Positions 25,468-35,700 of a stretch of 64,000 nt of DNA are shown here, in pieces; the first letter of the stretch is position 1, and the number at the start of each line of letters is the position of its first letter. The DNA is taken from contig NZ_JABFHF010000023.1 of the NCBI RefSeq assembly GCF_015476655.1, positions 1 through 64,000 on the forward strand. The letters are read 5' to 3'. Both the position numbers and the translations under genes were made by a program. The DNA comes from Aquiflexum lacus (GTDB lineage: Bacteria; Bacteroidota; Bacteroidia; Cytophagales; Cyclobacteriaceae). Under the pieces are notes generated by a model. That model was not told the origin of the DNA. It made no database searches and was given only the letters and a program-made list of their open reading frames with translations.

Positions 25468-25528
25468 TATCTTATTCTTGGGTAGAAGGTTTAGTGCAAG
25501 GTAGGAAATTGACCAAATAGAGTAAGGG

Positions 25529-25765
25529 ATGTCAACATTGGATAAGTTAGAGGGAAAGCAGGAACATAGGATTGACCCGGATGCCAATCCTTTGCTTTCT
25601 GTGCATGATGAGGAATTTACAGATGCCCTGATTGAAGGAGTATGTAAAGAGGAGCCCAAAGATCAGACAGAAGAAAAAAGTCTGGATGGAAATTTGAAAT
25701 CAGGGCAAAGTGAGGATGAAGGAAAGAAAGTCCGGGTAAAGAGGAAAAGAAGGGGAATTCATTGA
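25529..25765 (+). CDS. Short charged protein, unknown function
   Basis: The 78-residue frame has a basic C-terminus (KKVRVKRKRRGIH) and is probably disordered. The two-base gap to the next gene suggests a shared transcript. Coding status rests on frame length and operon position only. Confidence 0.45.
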   Translation: MSTLDKLEGKQEHRIDPDANPLLSVHDEEFTDALIEGVCKEEPKDQTEEKSLDGNLKSGQSEDEGKKVRVKRKRRGIH

Positions 25766-25766
25766 G

Positions 25767-26081
25767 ATGGATCTGAAACAGTTTGATTGGAAATCAAAGG
25801 AGGCTAACATAAATCCCATAGATGGATTTATTAAATCAATCAGGAATGATCCACGGATCTGTATTTCCCATATAGGCCTGTTCACTGTACTTTATCATCA
25901 GCAGGTGGAGTATGGTGGACAGGCTCCTTTTCCAATTAATAGGGAAGAAATCATGGAGGCTTCCAAGATTTCAAGTACCGCGACTTACTTCAAAATCCTA
26001 AACCAGTTGGCGGATTTTGGATACATCAGGTACATGCCGACCTACAACCGTATGAAAAACAGTACAGTCCAAATAATATAA
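25767..26081 (+). CDS. Small winged-helix-like DNA-binding protein
   Basis: The 104-residue protein has the pattern ISHIGLFTVLYHQQVEYG, then REEIMEASKISSTATYFKILNQLADFGYIRY, which looks like a winged helix (helix, recognition helix SSTATYFK, wing). It is paralogous to the gene at 26368 (ATYHKCISDLVEWGFIIY). Such small proteins are common near mobilisation regions of Bacteroidota elements. A role in replication or gene control is inferred. Confidence 0.55.
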   Translation: MDLKQFDWKSKEANINPIDGFIKSIRNDPRICISHIGLFTVLYHQQVEYGGQAPFPINREEIMEASKISSTATYFKILNQLADFGYIRYMPTYNRMKNSTVQII

Positions 26082-26094
26082 GGGGAGAGGGGAA

Positions 26095-26349
26095 ATGAAC
26101 ATTGATTTGGTTACGAAGGAGGATTTGGAGAAGCTCAGGTTGAGATTATTGGAGGATATTGCAAGGTTGATGGAACCAAGGAAGGAAAAGTCTCATGACT
26201 GGTTGCGGAGTTCAGAGGTGAGGAAAATCCTTAAGATTTCCCCGGGATCCCTTCAGAATCTGAGAATCAGCGGAAAGTTGAACCCAAAGAAAATCGGGGG
26301 AAGCTATTATTATTCTTTGGAAGAGGTAAGGGGATTATTTGGGGAATAG
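26095..26349 (+). CDS. MerR/excisionase-like helix-turn-helix protein
   Basis: This 84-residue protein has a C-terminal HTH_17-type domain: WLRSSEVRKILKISPGSLQNLRISGKL followed by KKIGGSYYYSLEEV. This fold occurs in excisionases and in regulators of element mobility. The N-terminus is a charged helix. An Xis-like function would need an integrase, which is not in the window. It lies between the two paralogous small winged-helix genes. Confidence 0.7.
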   Translation: MNIDLVTKEDLEKLRLRLLEDIARLMEPRKEKSHDWLRSSEVRKILKISPGSLQNLRISGKLNPKKIGGSYYYSLEEVRGLFGE

Positions 26350-26367
26350 AGAGGAATTGTTGTTGAA

Positions 26368-26652
26368 ATGGATAGTGGGGAAATCTGGAAAATACTGAAA
26401 AGAATTCAGCAGGATAAAAGAGCATTGACCAGCCATATCTGTGTCTTTGCGGCAATATTACAACTCGTGATTGAAGAAAATGGATTAAACCATCTACAGG
26501 TTTCCAGGCAGAAGCTTATGAAAATGGCCCATATCAAAGGGATTGCCACTTACCACAAGTGTATATCAGACCTGGTTGAATGGGGATTTATCATTTATGA
26601 ACCAAGTTATCATCCCAAGGAGGGGAGTAGGGTTGGGTTGAAGTTAAGGTAA
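26368..26652 (+). CDS. Small winged-helix-like DNA-binding protein, paralogue of the 25767 gene
   Basis: The 94-residue protein has ALTSHICVFAAILQLVIEENG, then VSRQKLMKMAHIKGIATYHKCI and LVEWGFIIYEPSYHPKEGSRV, which match the layout of the 104-residue protein at 25767. It is the last gene that clearly belongs to the conjugation module; the sequence then turns AT-rich and non-coding. Confidence 0.55.
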   Translation: MDSGEIWKILKRIQQDKRALTSHICVFAAILQLVIEENGLNHLQVSRQKLMKMAHIKGIATYHKCISDLVEWGFIIYEPSYHPKEGSRVGLKLR

Positions 26653-26967
26653 TCAAAAGAACCATTAAATCAGGTTAAAATTTATAATGAACTCAACCCT
26701 TTAAAACAAACCTAAGTTTTTCCATATCCCTACTGATCTTGATATCTAGGATTTTCGCATAGTTGTTTTAGAAACTTTCGAATTTATGAGTCATTGAAAA
26801 TAAATATGATGTGATTTTACCCATTCATTCTCATTTTATTGTAACGAACTTGTTTTTAAACGTTAAGATCAAATTTTAGAGATTTCTTGAGAGTTTAAAA
26901 TTTAAGTGGTTGAAATTTCAATTTCAAAAAATACTAGGAGATAATCGAAATTAAGTATACTTATGAT
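26653..26967. other. AT-rich gap between the conjugation module and the lactonase remnant
   Basis: About 315 bases with no open frame, hairpin or repeat that I can support. If an attachment site of the module exists it may lie here, but none was recognised. Confidence 0.5.
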
Positions 26968-27192
26968 TTATAACTGATCCCTGCCTATATGGAACATATA
27001 ATATCCGCCTTCAGGGAGGATGTCCAAGCATGTTGGGCTAGCCCTGTCAGAGATAGTTTGAGCCAGCGTCAACTTGCCCTTAGCTCTATCAAATCCAAAG
27101 ACATAAATGCCTTTGCTGTCCCGTTCTGTATAGGTGCCAACAAAAAGCATTTCTATTTCTTTTTGTCTCTGTGTTTCATTCATGCAGATCAC
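26968..27192 (-). pseudogene. Truncated lactonase (6-phosphogluconolactonase-like beta-propeller) remnant
   Basis: A 74-residue frame encodes MLFVGTYTERDSKGIYVFGF and KGKLTLAQTISDRASPTCLD, which match the first blade of the YbhE/Pgl-type lactonase beta-propeller. Full proteins are about 350-400 residues. The frame ends after a degraded segment (GGYYMFHIGRDQL), and no further blades were recognised downstream on that strand. It is most likely a decayed gene fragment next to the right end of the conjugation module. Confidence 0.6.
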
Positions 27193-27423
27193 AAAAAACA
27201 GAGAAGTGAAGTAATTAGGTGTTTTGAAATAGATGATTTGCTCATGGCTGGATTGGTTTAATTTTTAGGTATTAAAAGGCTGGATTAGAAAATTAAAAAT
27301 ATTATCCTAAAAAGTTTGATGGATTTGTGAATACCGAAGTTATAAATGTATGATTTTTTTTCAAATGTATGTCGGCAATAAATGGCTCTAATTAAAAACT
27401 ATGAATTAAAATAACTGATTTTT

Positions 27424-27493
27424 TGCAAAAATTAATGAAGAATCTTCCTACCCGGCAATTATTGTTCAATTTCCTGCAAATTTAATGGAAGAA
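27424..27493 (+). promoter_or_regulatory. Repeated TGCAAA operator candidates upstream of susC
   Basis: TTCAATTTCCTGCAAA at 27465-27480 matches 15 of 16 bases of the site at 44555 and 14 of 16 of the site at 47153. A related upstream copy, TGCAAAAATTAATGAAGAA at 27424-27442, parallels TGCAAATTTAATGGAAGAA at 27475-27493. Two tandem copies 51 bases apart suggest binding of the AraC-type regulator encoded at 46127. Confidence 0.5.
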
Positions 27494-27692
27494 CCTGCTA
27501 AAAACTCTCTTTACTTTTACTTTCAATATATTCTGCTATACCTCCGAGAATTTCATAGGGCAGAAAGTTTCTGAAAATTAAGATTTGATGATTCTTTTTG
27601 AAACATTGAATTTCAGGTGTTTAGCAAAATTTTCAATATAAATTTTGAAATGAATATATAGATAATAATTATAAACAATAAACCCTTAAAGT

Positions 27693-30600
27693 ATGGAACA
27701 AGGTTTATCAAAACGAATCATGAGGATAGTTAGATTTGGATCAAAAGTGGTCTCGTTATCCATTGGTTTAATGACAATTGTATCGTTAGCATTTGCTAAT
27801 GGAAGTACCGAGTCCGAACACAGATCCAATAATGTAATGGAATTGGACGTTTTTGAAAAAATGATCACTGGTAAAGTTGAACTGACCAATGGGGAGCCCT
27901 TGCCCGGAGCCTCTATATTGGTGGAAGGCACATCTATTGGAACGGTGACCAATCTTGAAGGAGAATACCAGTTTACCGTTCCCGATGATGCGGTTTTGAT
28001 ATTTTCCTTTATTGGCTACGAATCCCAAAAAATCGTGGTTGGTAACAGAACGATCATCAATGTGGTAATGGTGGAGGACGCGGCATCACTTGAAGAAGTG
28101 GTTGTGGTAGGTTATGGTACACTGCGGAAGAAGGACATAACTGGTGCTGTTACATCTGTAAGCGGTTCACGTCTAATGGAAGTACCAGCTCTCAATGCTG
28201 TCCAATCCCTTCAGGGAATGGCACCAGGAGTTGATATTGCCATGCCCAGCCACAGTCCTGGGGCTGCTCCTTCAATAAGGATAAGAGGTAACCGTTCTTT
28301 TGCAGCATCAAATGAACCTTTATTAGTGGTCGATGGGATACCTTTGTTAGGGAATCTCAATAGCATTAATTCTATGGATATAGAATCTATGGAAATATTG
28401 AAAGATGCCTCTGCAACGGCTATATATGGATCAAGAGGTGCTAACGGGGTTATTTTGATTACCACTAAACGAGGAAAGGAGGGAGTTTCCCAGTTCAGCT
28501 ATAATTCATATTATGGAATTCAAAGGGAACTTAACAGACCCAATGTAATGAATGGTGCAGAGTTTGCCGAATTCAGAAGGGAGGCAAGAAGGGCAATTGG
28601 CCGATACCCATCGGATGTTCCCAATCAGGATTTGGATAGAGAAATGTTTTTTGTAGCAGACCCTGGAGTTATAGAATCCGTGATGATGGGATATGATGAG
28701 TCGGGTAGTTACAATCCGAATAATGTAAGATCTTTCAATTGGTTTGATGATGTGACGAGGACGGGCGTTATGCAGGATCATCAGTTAAGTTTCCAAGGCG
28801 GAAATCAAAAAACCCAGGTTTCAGTAAGTGGAGGTTATTTCGAAAATAAAGGTGTTGTTGAAGGGTTTGATTATAATAGGTTTACTGCAAGACTTACGAT
28901 TGATCATCAGGTAAACAAAATTCTCAAAGTAGGTGGTACCATGGCCAGTGCTTATAATGTAAGAAATGAGACAGGAAATCTTTACAGTGCAGGTGCAGCA
29001 GCTAACCCTTTGGCTCCTATTTTTGATGAAGAAGGCTTTCCTATTTTGTTTCCAGCTGGCGATAACACGATTTCCAATCCTATAAATCTACGGGACAATC
29101 AATTTATTGAAAATAGATTAAATCACTTTTTTGGAACCTTTTATACTGAGGTTCAAATATTTGATGGACTCAAGTACAGAGTTAATGTTGGTCCAGACTT
29201 CAGAACCAACAGAAGGGGAGCATTTACAGGCCCGCCTGCGAGATCCGGTGCGCCATCGACTGCTGATTATAGCACCGACCAAAGGTTTCACTATATATTT
29301 GATAACCTTTTGTATTTCGATAAGATCATTGCTGATGTCCATAAAATCAATGCTACATTTCTTTATAGCATAGAAGAGGATAGGTTTGAAAGGGTCAATG
29401 CAAGCGTTTTAGACCTTCCTTATGATAGCCAATTGTGGTATAATTTGGGTACTGGAAATAATATAACTTCTCTTGGGTCAAGGTTTGAAAGATGGGCGCT
29501 AAACTCTTATATGGGAAGATTCAATTACACCTTTAAGGGGAAATATATTTTTACTTTTACTGGAAGATATGACGGTTCCTCTAGATTGGCGGAGGGTAGG
29601 AAATTCAATTTTTTCCCTTCCATTGCATTGGGCTGGAATATCATTGATGAGCCTTTTATGGCTAATTCAGGAAGAGTTTCAGAACTCAAAATCAGAACAA
29701 GTGCAGGGAATACCGGAAACACAGCGGTGAGTCCATATTCAACTCTTGGATCATTAAGCAGGACAGTTTATTCCACAAATGACAATCCAGCTTTCGGTTT
29801 TCAACCCAACTTACTTTTCAATCCGCTTTTGGGATGGGAGAACACATTTCAATACAATATTGGAATTGATTTCGGTTTCTTTGAAAACAAAATACAGGGC
29901 TCTGTTGAGTTGTATCAACAAAATACCACTGATCTTATCTTGTCAAGACAGCTTCCAGCAGCCTCAGGCTTTACCCAAATAACTCAAAATGTAGGAAGCA
30001 CAAGAAATACCGGAATAGAAGCATCACTTAGTGCTGAAATCATTTCCTCTCCTAAAAGTTTTAATTGGAATATGGATTTGGTCTTTTTCAGTAACAAGGA
30101 GGAAATTATTGAATTGGCGCAGGGAAAAGTGGATGATGTTGGTAGTAGGTGGTTTATAGGTCAACCCATCAACACTTTTTTTGACTTCCGTTTTGACGGG
30201 ATTTGGCAAAATACAGAAGCTGACTTGGAGCAGATTGACATTTTCAATGCAACAGGGAGTTCTTTTGCTCCAGGGGAAATTCGAGTTGCTGATACAAATG
30301 GTGATGGGGTTATAAATGCAGATGACAGAGTTATTTTAGGTTCAACCGTTCCCAGATGGTCAGGAAGTATAACTAATCGGTTTAATTACAGAGGATTTGA
30401 TTTGTCATTTATGGTATTTGCCAGGATAGGCCAGATGCTAAGTGATGCTAATGCCATTCAATACGAAGGTCGGAGAAATTGGTTAAATGTGAATTATTGG
30501 ACCCCAGATAATCCAAGCAATGAATTTCCAAGACCTAGAGACGGTAGGCAGGTACCACTTTTTGCCCAAGCTTTAAATTATCAAGATGGTTCGTTTGTCA

Positions 30601-30806
30601 GAGTAAGGCAGATTACGCTTGGATATAATTTGCCTCCAAATCTGCTAAACACCTTAAAGATGAGTCAATGCAGGGTTTATTTATCAGCACAGAATCCATT
30701 TTTATTTACTTCTGACGACTTCAGAGGAATTGATCCAGAAGGAGCGACGGGACTCAGTATTCCTAGTGTGAAAACATATATGGTAGGATTGAACCTGACA
30801 TTCTAA
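27693..30806 (+). CDS. SusC-family TonB-linked outer-membrane oligosaccharide transporter
   Basis: The 1037-residue protein has a signal peptide, then a carboxypeptidase-regulatory-like domain (residues about 54-125, ITGKVELTNGEPLPGASILVEG), the TonB-box region EEVVVVGYGT near residue 135, a plug domain (SGSRLMEVPALNAVQSLQGM to GSRGANGVILITTKRG) and a long barrel ending YMVGLNLTF. It forms the uptake pore of a SusCD pair with the adjacent SusD-like gene. The size is normal. The gene begins the utilisation locus, and its upstream region carries two candidate operators. Confidence 0.95.
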   Translation: MEQGLSKRIMRIVRFGSKVVSLSIGLMTIVSLAFANGSTESEHRSNNVMELDVFEKMITGKVELTNGEPLPGASILVEGTSIGTVTNLEGEYQFTVPDDAVLIFSFIGYESQKIVVGNRTIINVVMVEDAASLEEVVVVGYGTLRKKDITGAVTSVSGSRLMEVPALNAVQSLQGMAPGVDIAMPSHSPGAAPSIRIRGNRSFAASNEPLLVVDGIPLLGNLNSINSMDIESMEILKDASATAIYGSRGANGVILITTKRGKEGVSQFSYNSYYGIQRELNRPNVMNGAEFAEFRREARRAIGRYPSDVPNQDLDREMFFVADPGVIESVMMGYDESGSYNPNNVRSFNWFDDVTRTGVMQDHQLSFQGGNQKTQVSVSGGYFENKGVVEGFDYNRFTARLTIDHQVNKILKVGGTMASAYNVRNETGNLYSAGAAANPLAPIFDEEGFPILFPAGDNTISNPINLRDNQFIENRLNHFFGTFYTEVQIFDGLKYRVNVGPDFRTNRRGAFTGPPARSGAPSTADYSTDQRFHYIFDNLLYFDKIIADVHKINATFLYSIEEDRFERVNASVLDLPYDSQLWYNLGTGNNITSLGSRFERWALNSYMGRFNYTFKGKYIFTFTGRYDGSSRLAEGRKFNFFPSIALGWNIIDEPFMANSGRVSELKIRTSAGNTGNTAVSPYSTLGSLSRTVYSTNDNPAFGFQPNLLFNPLLGWENTFQYNIGIDFGFFENKIQGSVELYQQNTTDLILSRQLPAASGFTQITQNVGSTRNTGIEASLSAEIISSPKSFNWNMDLVFFSNKEEIIELAQGKVDDVGSRWFIGQPINTFFDFRFDGIWQNTEADLEQIDIFNATGSSFAPGEIRVADTNGDGVINADDRVILGSTVPRWSGSITNRFNYRGFDLSFMVFARIGQMLSDANAIQYEGRRNWLNVNYWTPDNPSNEFPRPRDGRQVPLFAQALNYQDGSFVRVRQITLGYNLPPNLLNTLKMSQCRVYLSAQNPFLFTSDDFRGIDPEGATGLSIPSVKTYMVGLNLTF

Positions 30807-30831
30807 TTGAAAATCCAAAATTTAAGAAAAA

Positions 30832-32592
30832 ATGAAAAAATATATATTCATCCTAATTATGATTTTTGGCACTTCAGGTTGCGATGATTTCCTGATTGAG
30901 CAAAATGTTTCGGATATCAGTTATGAATTCTATGATACCGAAGATGGAATTGAGGCTTTGGTCTGGGCGTCCTATACCCACTTGAGGTCCTTTGGTGGTT
31001 CACAAGAGGGGCTTAAAGTCAGTAATCACGGAACAGACATTTGGACATTTACCAACGTTTCAGATGGGAATGAATTTCATACCTATACTACTGATATTAG
31101 TCCTGTAAATGGTAATTTCAACAACTTATGGAATGCTTTTTATAAAGGTATCAATTCCTGTAATATTGCCATTAATAGGATTCCCACTACACCTTCCAGT
31201 GGTGGTGTGTTGAGAACCGAGGAGGGAAGAAATGCAAGAATTGGTGAGGTCCGGTTTTTAAGAGCTTTTTATTATTTCACTTTAGTCCAGATGTTTGGAA
31301 AAATCCCCCTGCTTTTGGAAGAAAATATTGAGGTGTTGGATGAAATGAAAAGGGAAAGTGTAGCCAATGTTTACAATGCGATCATTGAGGATTTGAGAAT
31401 TGCTTCAAAAGTTCTTCCAAATTCCCAATCTGAAAATGCCAGACCAACTAAAGCCGCCGCTCAACACCTTTTGGCAAAGGTATATTTGACCCGCGGAAGT
31501 GCAGTATCCGACCAAAGAGGCCAGCAATCTTTTGATATGGATAGTGCTGCATTTTATGCTCAAAAGGTAATTACAGCAAGAGGACCATTATTGCCTGATT
31601 ATGATGAAGCAAGAAGATGGCAGAATCAGAGAAATAAAGAAGTTCTGTTTGCTGTTGAATATTCTCAAAATCGATTGGTCAATGGATCTGGTAATCCTTC
31701 TCATAGATTTTATGTCATACAATATGAAACCGTACCGGGTATGGCTAGGGATGTACCAAATGATGTTGCTTGGGTAAGGCTACGCCCATCTGATCTTCTA
31801 TATGACCTTTATGACAGAAAAAATGATTCAAGGTTTTATAAGTCTTTTAAAACTACCTGGATTGCCAATCGTGCTAATAATATTCCTTTATGGACTACAG
31901 AAAATGCTCCATCCCCTGAATTGGTGGGACAAAGAAGATTCACTGTGGGAGATACAGCACTTTATGTATCATTCCATAAAGATGTTCCCCCCTCGGCAAT
32001 CAACCAAACAAGGTACAGGTGGCTGCCAAGAGAAAGATTTACAGATAGGCTTTTTCCCCAATACCGATATTTTATGGATCCCAATCGATTGGCTCCTAAT
32101 GATAATGTTGGAACTTTGAATTTTAAACTCTTATGGCTGAGTGAAACTTATTTAATTGCCGCTGAAGCATTTGGAAGACTAGGTGATTTTGGTCAGGCTG
32201 CCGATTATATCAATCAGGTGAGGTTAAGAGCAGCATACAAAGAAGGAGAAGAAAAACCCGCACAATTTTTCCAAGTAGAAGGAGGAAGTATTGAAGAACT
32301 GACTAAAAGTACAGAAAATGAAATGCTTATATCAGCGGATATGATTTCTTCTCCTATATCATTGATCAATTTTATTCTTGAAGAAAGGGCTAGGGAAATG
32401 CCTGCTGATTATATGCGTTGGTTTGATTTGGTTAGAACAGAAACATTTTTTGAAAGAGTTACCAAATATAATCCATCTGCTGCACCTTTGGTCAGGCCTT
32501 TTCATAAGCTCAGGCCTATTCCTCAAAACCATATTGATAGGCTGAGAAATGCAGGGCCCATAGAGGAGGAGCAGAATGAAGGTTATTACTAA
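30832..32592 (+). CDS. SusD-family starch/oligosaccharide-binding lipoprotein
   Basis: The 586-residue protein has a lipobox (IFGTSGC, Cys17), so it is lipid-anchored and likely surface-exposed. The SusD/RagB fold is shown by helical repeats with EVRFLRAFYYFTLVQMFGKIP and by the C-terminal signatures LILEERAREMPADYMRWFDLVRT and HKLRPIPQNHIDRL. It is the substrate-binding lid of the SusC pore encoded 25 bases upstream. A strong terminator hairpin follows, so this pair can be transcribed without the later genes. Confidence 0.95.
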   Translation: MKKYIFILIMIFGTSGCDDFLIEQNVSDISYEFYDTEDGIEALVWASYTHLRSFGGSQEGLKVSNHGTDIWTFTNVSDGNEFHTYTTDISPVNGNFNNLWNAFYKGINSCNIAINRIPTTPSSGGVLRTEEGRNARIGEVRFLRAFYYFTLVQMFGKIPLLLEENIEVLDEMKRESVANVYNAIIEDLRIASKVLPNSQSENARPTKAAAQHLLAKVYLTRGSAVSDQRGQQSFDMDSAAFYAQKVITARGPLLPDYDEARRWQNQRNKEVLFAVEYSQNRLVNGSGNPSHRFYVIQYETVPGMARDVPNDVAWVRLRPSDLLYDLYDRKNDSRFYKSFKTTWIANRANNIPLWTTENAPSPELVGQRRFTVGDTALYVSFHKDVPPSAINQTRYRWLPRERFTDRLFPQYRYFMDPNRLAPNDNVGTLNFKLLWLSETYLIAAEAFGRLGDFGQAADYINQVRLRAAYKEGEEKPAQFFQVEGGSIEELTKSTENEMLISADMISSPISLINFILEERAREMPADYMRWFDLVRTETFFERVTKYNPSAAPLVRPFHKLRPIPQNHIDRLRNAGPIEEEQNEGYY

Positions 32593-32596
32593 TCAT

Positions 32597-32640
32597 AATA
32601 TGTTGGGGGGGATTGGAAATAACCTTCCAACATATTTTTC
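32597..32640 (+). terminator. Rho-independent terminator after susD
   Basis: Ten-base perfect arms AATATGTTGG (32597-32606) and CCAACATATT (32627-32636), with a 20-base loop, are followed by TTTC and further T-rich sequence. It separates the susCD unit from the large CBM3 protein. Confidence 0.75.
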
Positions 32641-32709
32641 TTATTATTTCAAATATTGTCTTTCATAGGTGTAAGCCAAAGTAATATCTTATTTAAAATT
32701 GAAATTATC

Positions 32710-35700
32710 ATGTTATCATATATATCAAGCTTTCTTTACCTATTAATATTTAATAATTATAGGGGAATAATTCCGGTTTCGGGAATTAAAAAAAACCATC
32801 AAAAATTTGCCTACTTTAAGATTCATATCCCATTGGTGAAATGGTCAATATTTAATCAAAAAGTAATTTTAGCTGACAAGCATTATTTTTTGTTTGTTTT
32901 ATTTCTATTGATAATTTCAATCAGCAATTCTCATTCACAATCTATAAAAGAAGGTGTTTACAATATCAGAAGTGTTGCGAATGAAAAAACACTTCATTCC
33001 TCCAATGAGGCTTACACACAAGAAATCTCCGGATTTTATACCATTACCTTTCCTGTCAGTAGCTCCGACGTAAGTCATGCTCAAAAATGGAAATTGATAA
33101 AACTAAATGATGGATCATTCAATATTGTGAACATCCGTTATTGGAAATCTGCTTTAACCAGTGTAGAAAGGCTTGTCGAAGATGGACCTGATAGTAAATA
33201 TGTAATTACATCTGAAATCAATGATAGTGATTTTCAGAGATGGGAATTCATTGAAGTGAAGGATGGCATTTACAATATTATCAATAAAGGTAATGGATTA
33301 AGTCTTACATCTACGGAATTGGTTTATTCCCCAAACCCCAACGGTGAGTATTTATTGGTAAGTCCACTCCAAAATGATGAATCACAACAATGGAGGTTGA
33401 ATGTGTTTTATACTGAAGACCAAGTTAATTCCATCGGATTACCTAATGTTCCTTACAAATTCATAAATATAGGAACTTCAAAGTTTCTTCATTCAACAAG
33501 CCAAACAAATAGTGCAACTGGTGGAGATTACTATCCTATAGTTTTTGAATTAAGATCAAGCCAAAATCAGGGTTGGTATTTTTTGAATAATATTGACGGA
33601 TCATTTAAGATTGAAAATCTGCTTTACAGTGGTAGGGTATTGACAAGGAGCAATAGAGATTTAGCGTCCGGTACTGAAGATAAATATGTCACCTTAGCGG
33701 TAAACAGCATTGATAGCCGGAAAAACTGGATATTCACACCCCAGGGAGGCAGTATTTATAAAATTTTCAATCAGTCTGATAATTCTGTATTTAGTGCTAC
33801 TGACTTACCCTTCACCTCAAATCCAATCGGAAGGTATGTAGGAACGAAGACCGATTTGGATGATGCAGATCAATTGTGGGCGTTTCAGATTTCAAATCAG
33901 TTTCCTGTTTCTGAAATCAGTTTGGACAGGCCTTCAATAGTCCTTGGAATTGGGGATACAGATCAACTTTTTACCTCGGTCCTTCCTGAGTATGCGACCT
34001 ATAAGGATGTTTTCTGGTCAAGTGAAAATCCCGAAATTGCAACAGTAGACAGAGACGGCAATATCACAGGGCTTTCTGTAGGAGTTACTAAAATACTTGC
34101 CACAACTCTGGATGGTAGACTCTTCGTTCACTCCGAGATAAAAGTTAAGGCCCAGATCTTTGAAAATACTACTTTTTACGTAAGCCTTGATGGAAATAAC
34201 ATAAATGATGGACTGTCTAAAGAAACGGCTTGGAAAACTTTGGATTTCGCAGCCTCTCAAGTTGATCCTGATAGGGGTAATTCCGTTGAGCTTTCGGCAG
34301 GAATTCATCTATTGAATTCAACAATTTATCTTCCTTCAGAGATCAGCTTGATCGGTCAAGGATCAGATAAAACTACTATCAGAGGAAATTGGGAGAATAA
34401 TGATGAGGATTTTAGGCGGAATATTGGAAAACTGATTGAAATAGTTGGAGGCAAAAGGAATCATTTAATTGCCAATATTTCATTTGATGGAAATGACAGA
34501 AAGATTAGCGGGGCCATTTCAAATGTTAATTCCGACAGTTTGGAAGTTGTAAATTGTTTGTTTAAGAATTTTGGAAGCAGTGCACTTAAAATCGAGAACA
34601 GTTCCTTTTCCAAGGTTTATGAAAGCGAGTTTATAGAATCCGGATACGAGGCAACAGATGGAACCAGTTGGGGATCGTTGGGTATGATCCACTTGTACAA
34701 GACAACGCATAATGATATTCATGATATTTATTTCGAATCTACTTTACCAGGGACAGGATATGCAATTAAATCCGGAAACAGGGGAAATCAAGGGACTCTG
34801 GAAAGGTATACCGACAATTATTTAAAAGATTCCAAATTCTATAGATTAAAAACAAGGTTGAAGCCCAGGCAAACTTGGAATAATGTTGCGAATTTTGCAA
34901 TTGAGCTTCATCATAATATTGTAGAAAGAAATGAGATTTTTGATTCTGATTTTGACCGTACAGTTTCTCTTTCAAATGAACATTTTCCACAGACTGCCCC
35001 TACTATCAGGTTCCATCACAACTATGTACATCCTAGCTCATTTGGGTTTGGATATTGGATAGAAGTTAAAACCAGTTATCTGGAGATAGACCATAATTTC
35101 TTTGATGGGGGGATAACAGGGTTTAATGATTTTTCGAGAGATTGTTGCCCCTTAAGAGATATTAAAATCCATCATAATATTGCGCAAAATGTTACAAGGT
35201 TTTTTGGAGATCAGGGAAGGTTTCAAAATCTTCAAATACATAACAATACTGTTGTATTCACAAACAATCCGTCTCCAAGTGTAAACCCCGATAGAAATAG
35301 ATTCTATTACAACGAGACCGCAGGTCAAGACAATGGAATATGGATTAAAAACAATTTAATCATTGCACCTGAAAGTTTACCAGGAAGGTTGTTTACGATG
35401 AGAGAAGGGGCCAGCTTTCCAAATGAAATTGAGTTCGAAAGAAATCTCATTTACAACATTGACACACTTGTAGCCTCTAATCTAGGTGTAAAAATGAAGG
35501 AGCATATTGTTGGATCCCCTTTATTACTGAAAGAAGGTGAGGTTCCCATTCCTTATTATGGTCTATCAATGGAAAGTCCTGCAATTGATGCTGGAGTATT
35601 AATTGAAGGGATAACGGACGACTTTAAGGGTTCATCCCCGGATATTGGAGCAGTAGAAAGTGAATATACTTTTGGTCTTAAGCTTCTGTACCTGAATGGC

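Larger units (their letters stand above)
8590..26652. mobile_element. Conjugative-transposon-type module, apparently incomplete
   Basis: The block contains RteC, TraE, F, G, J, K, M and N in the usual Bacteroidetes order, plus SSB, DUF932, HTH genes and an Mrr cargo gene. Coding sequence here looks richer in G and C than the neighbouring regions. I see no integrase, relaxase, VirD4-type coupling protein, TraA or TraO-Q, and no flanking repeat. The edges are set by gene content, so they are approximate. Confidence 0.75.

Noticed and set aside
8197-26967. Attachment-site repeats flanking the conjugation module
   Set aside because: Visual comparison of the left (8197-8529) and right (26653-26967) gaps gave no shared repeat long enough to be meaningful.
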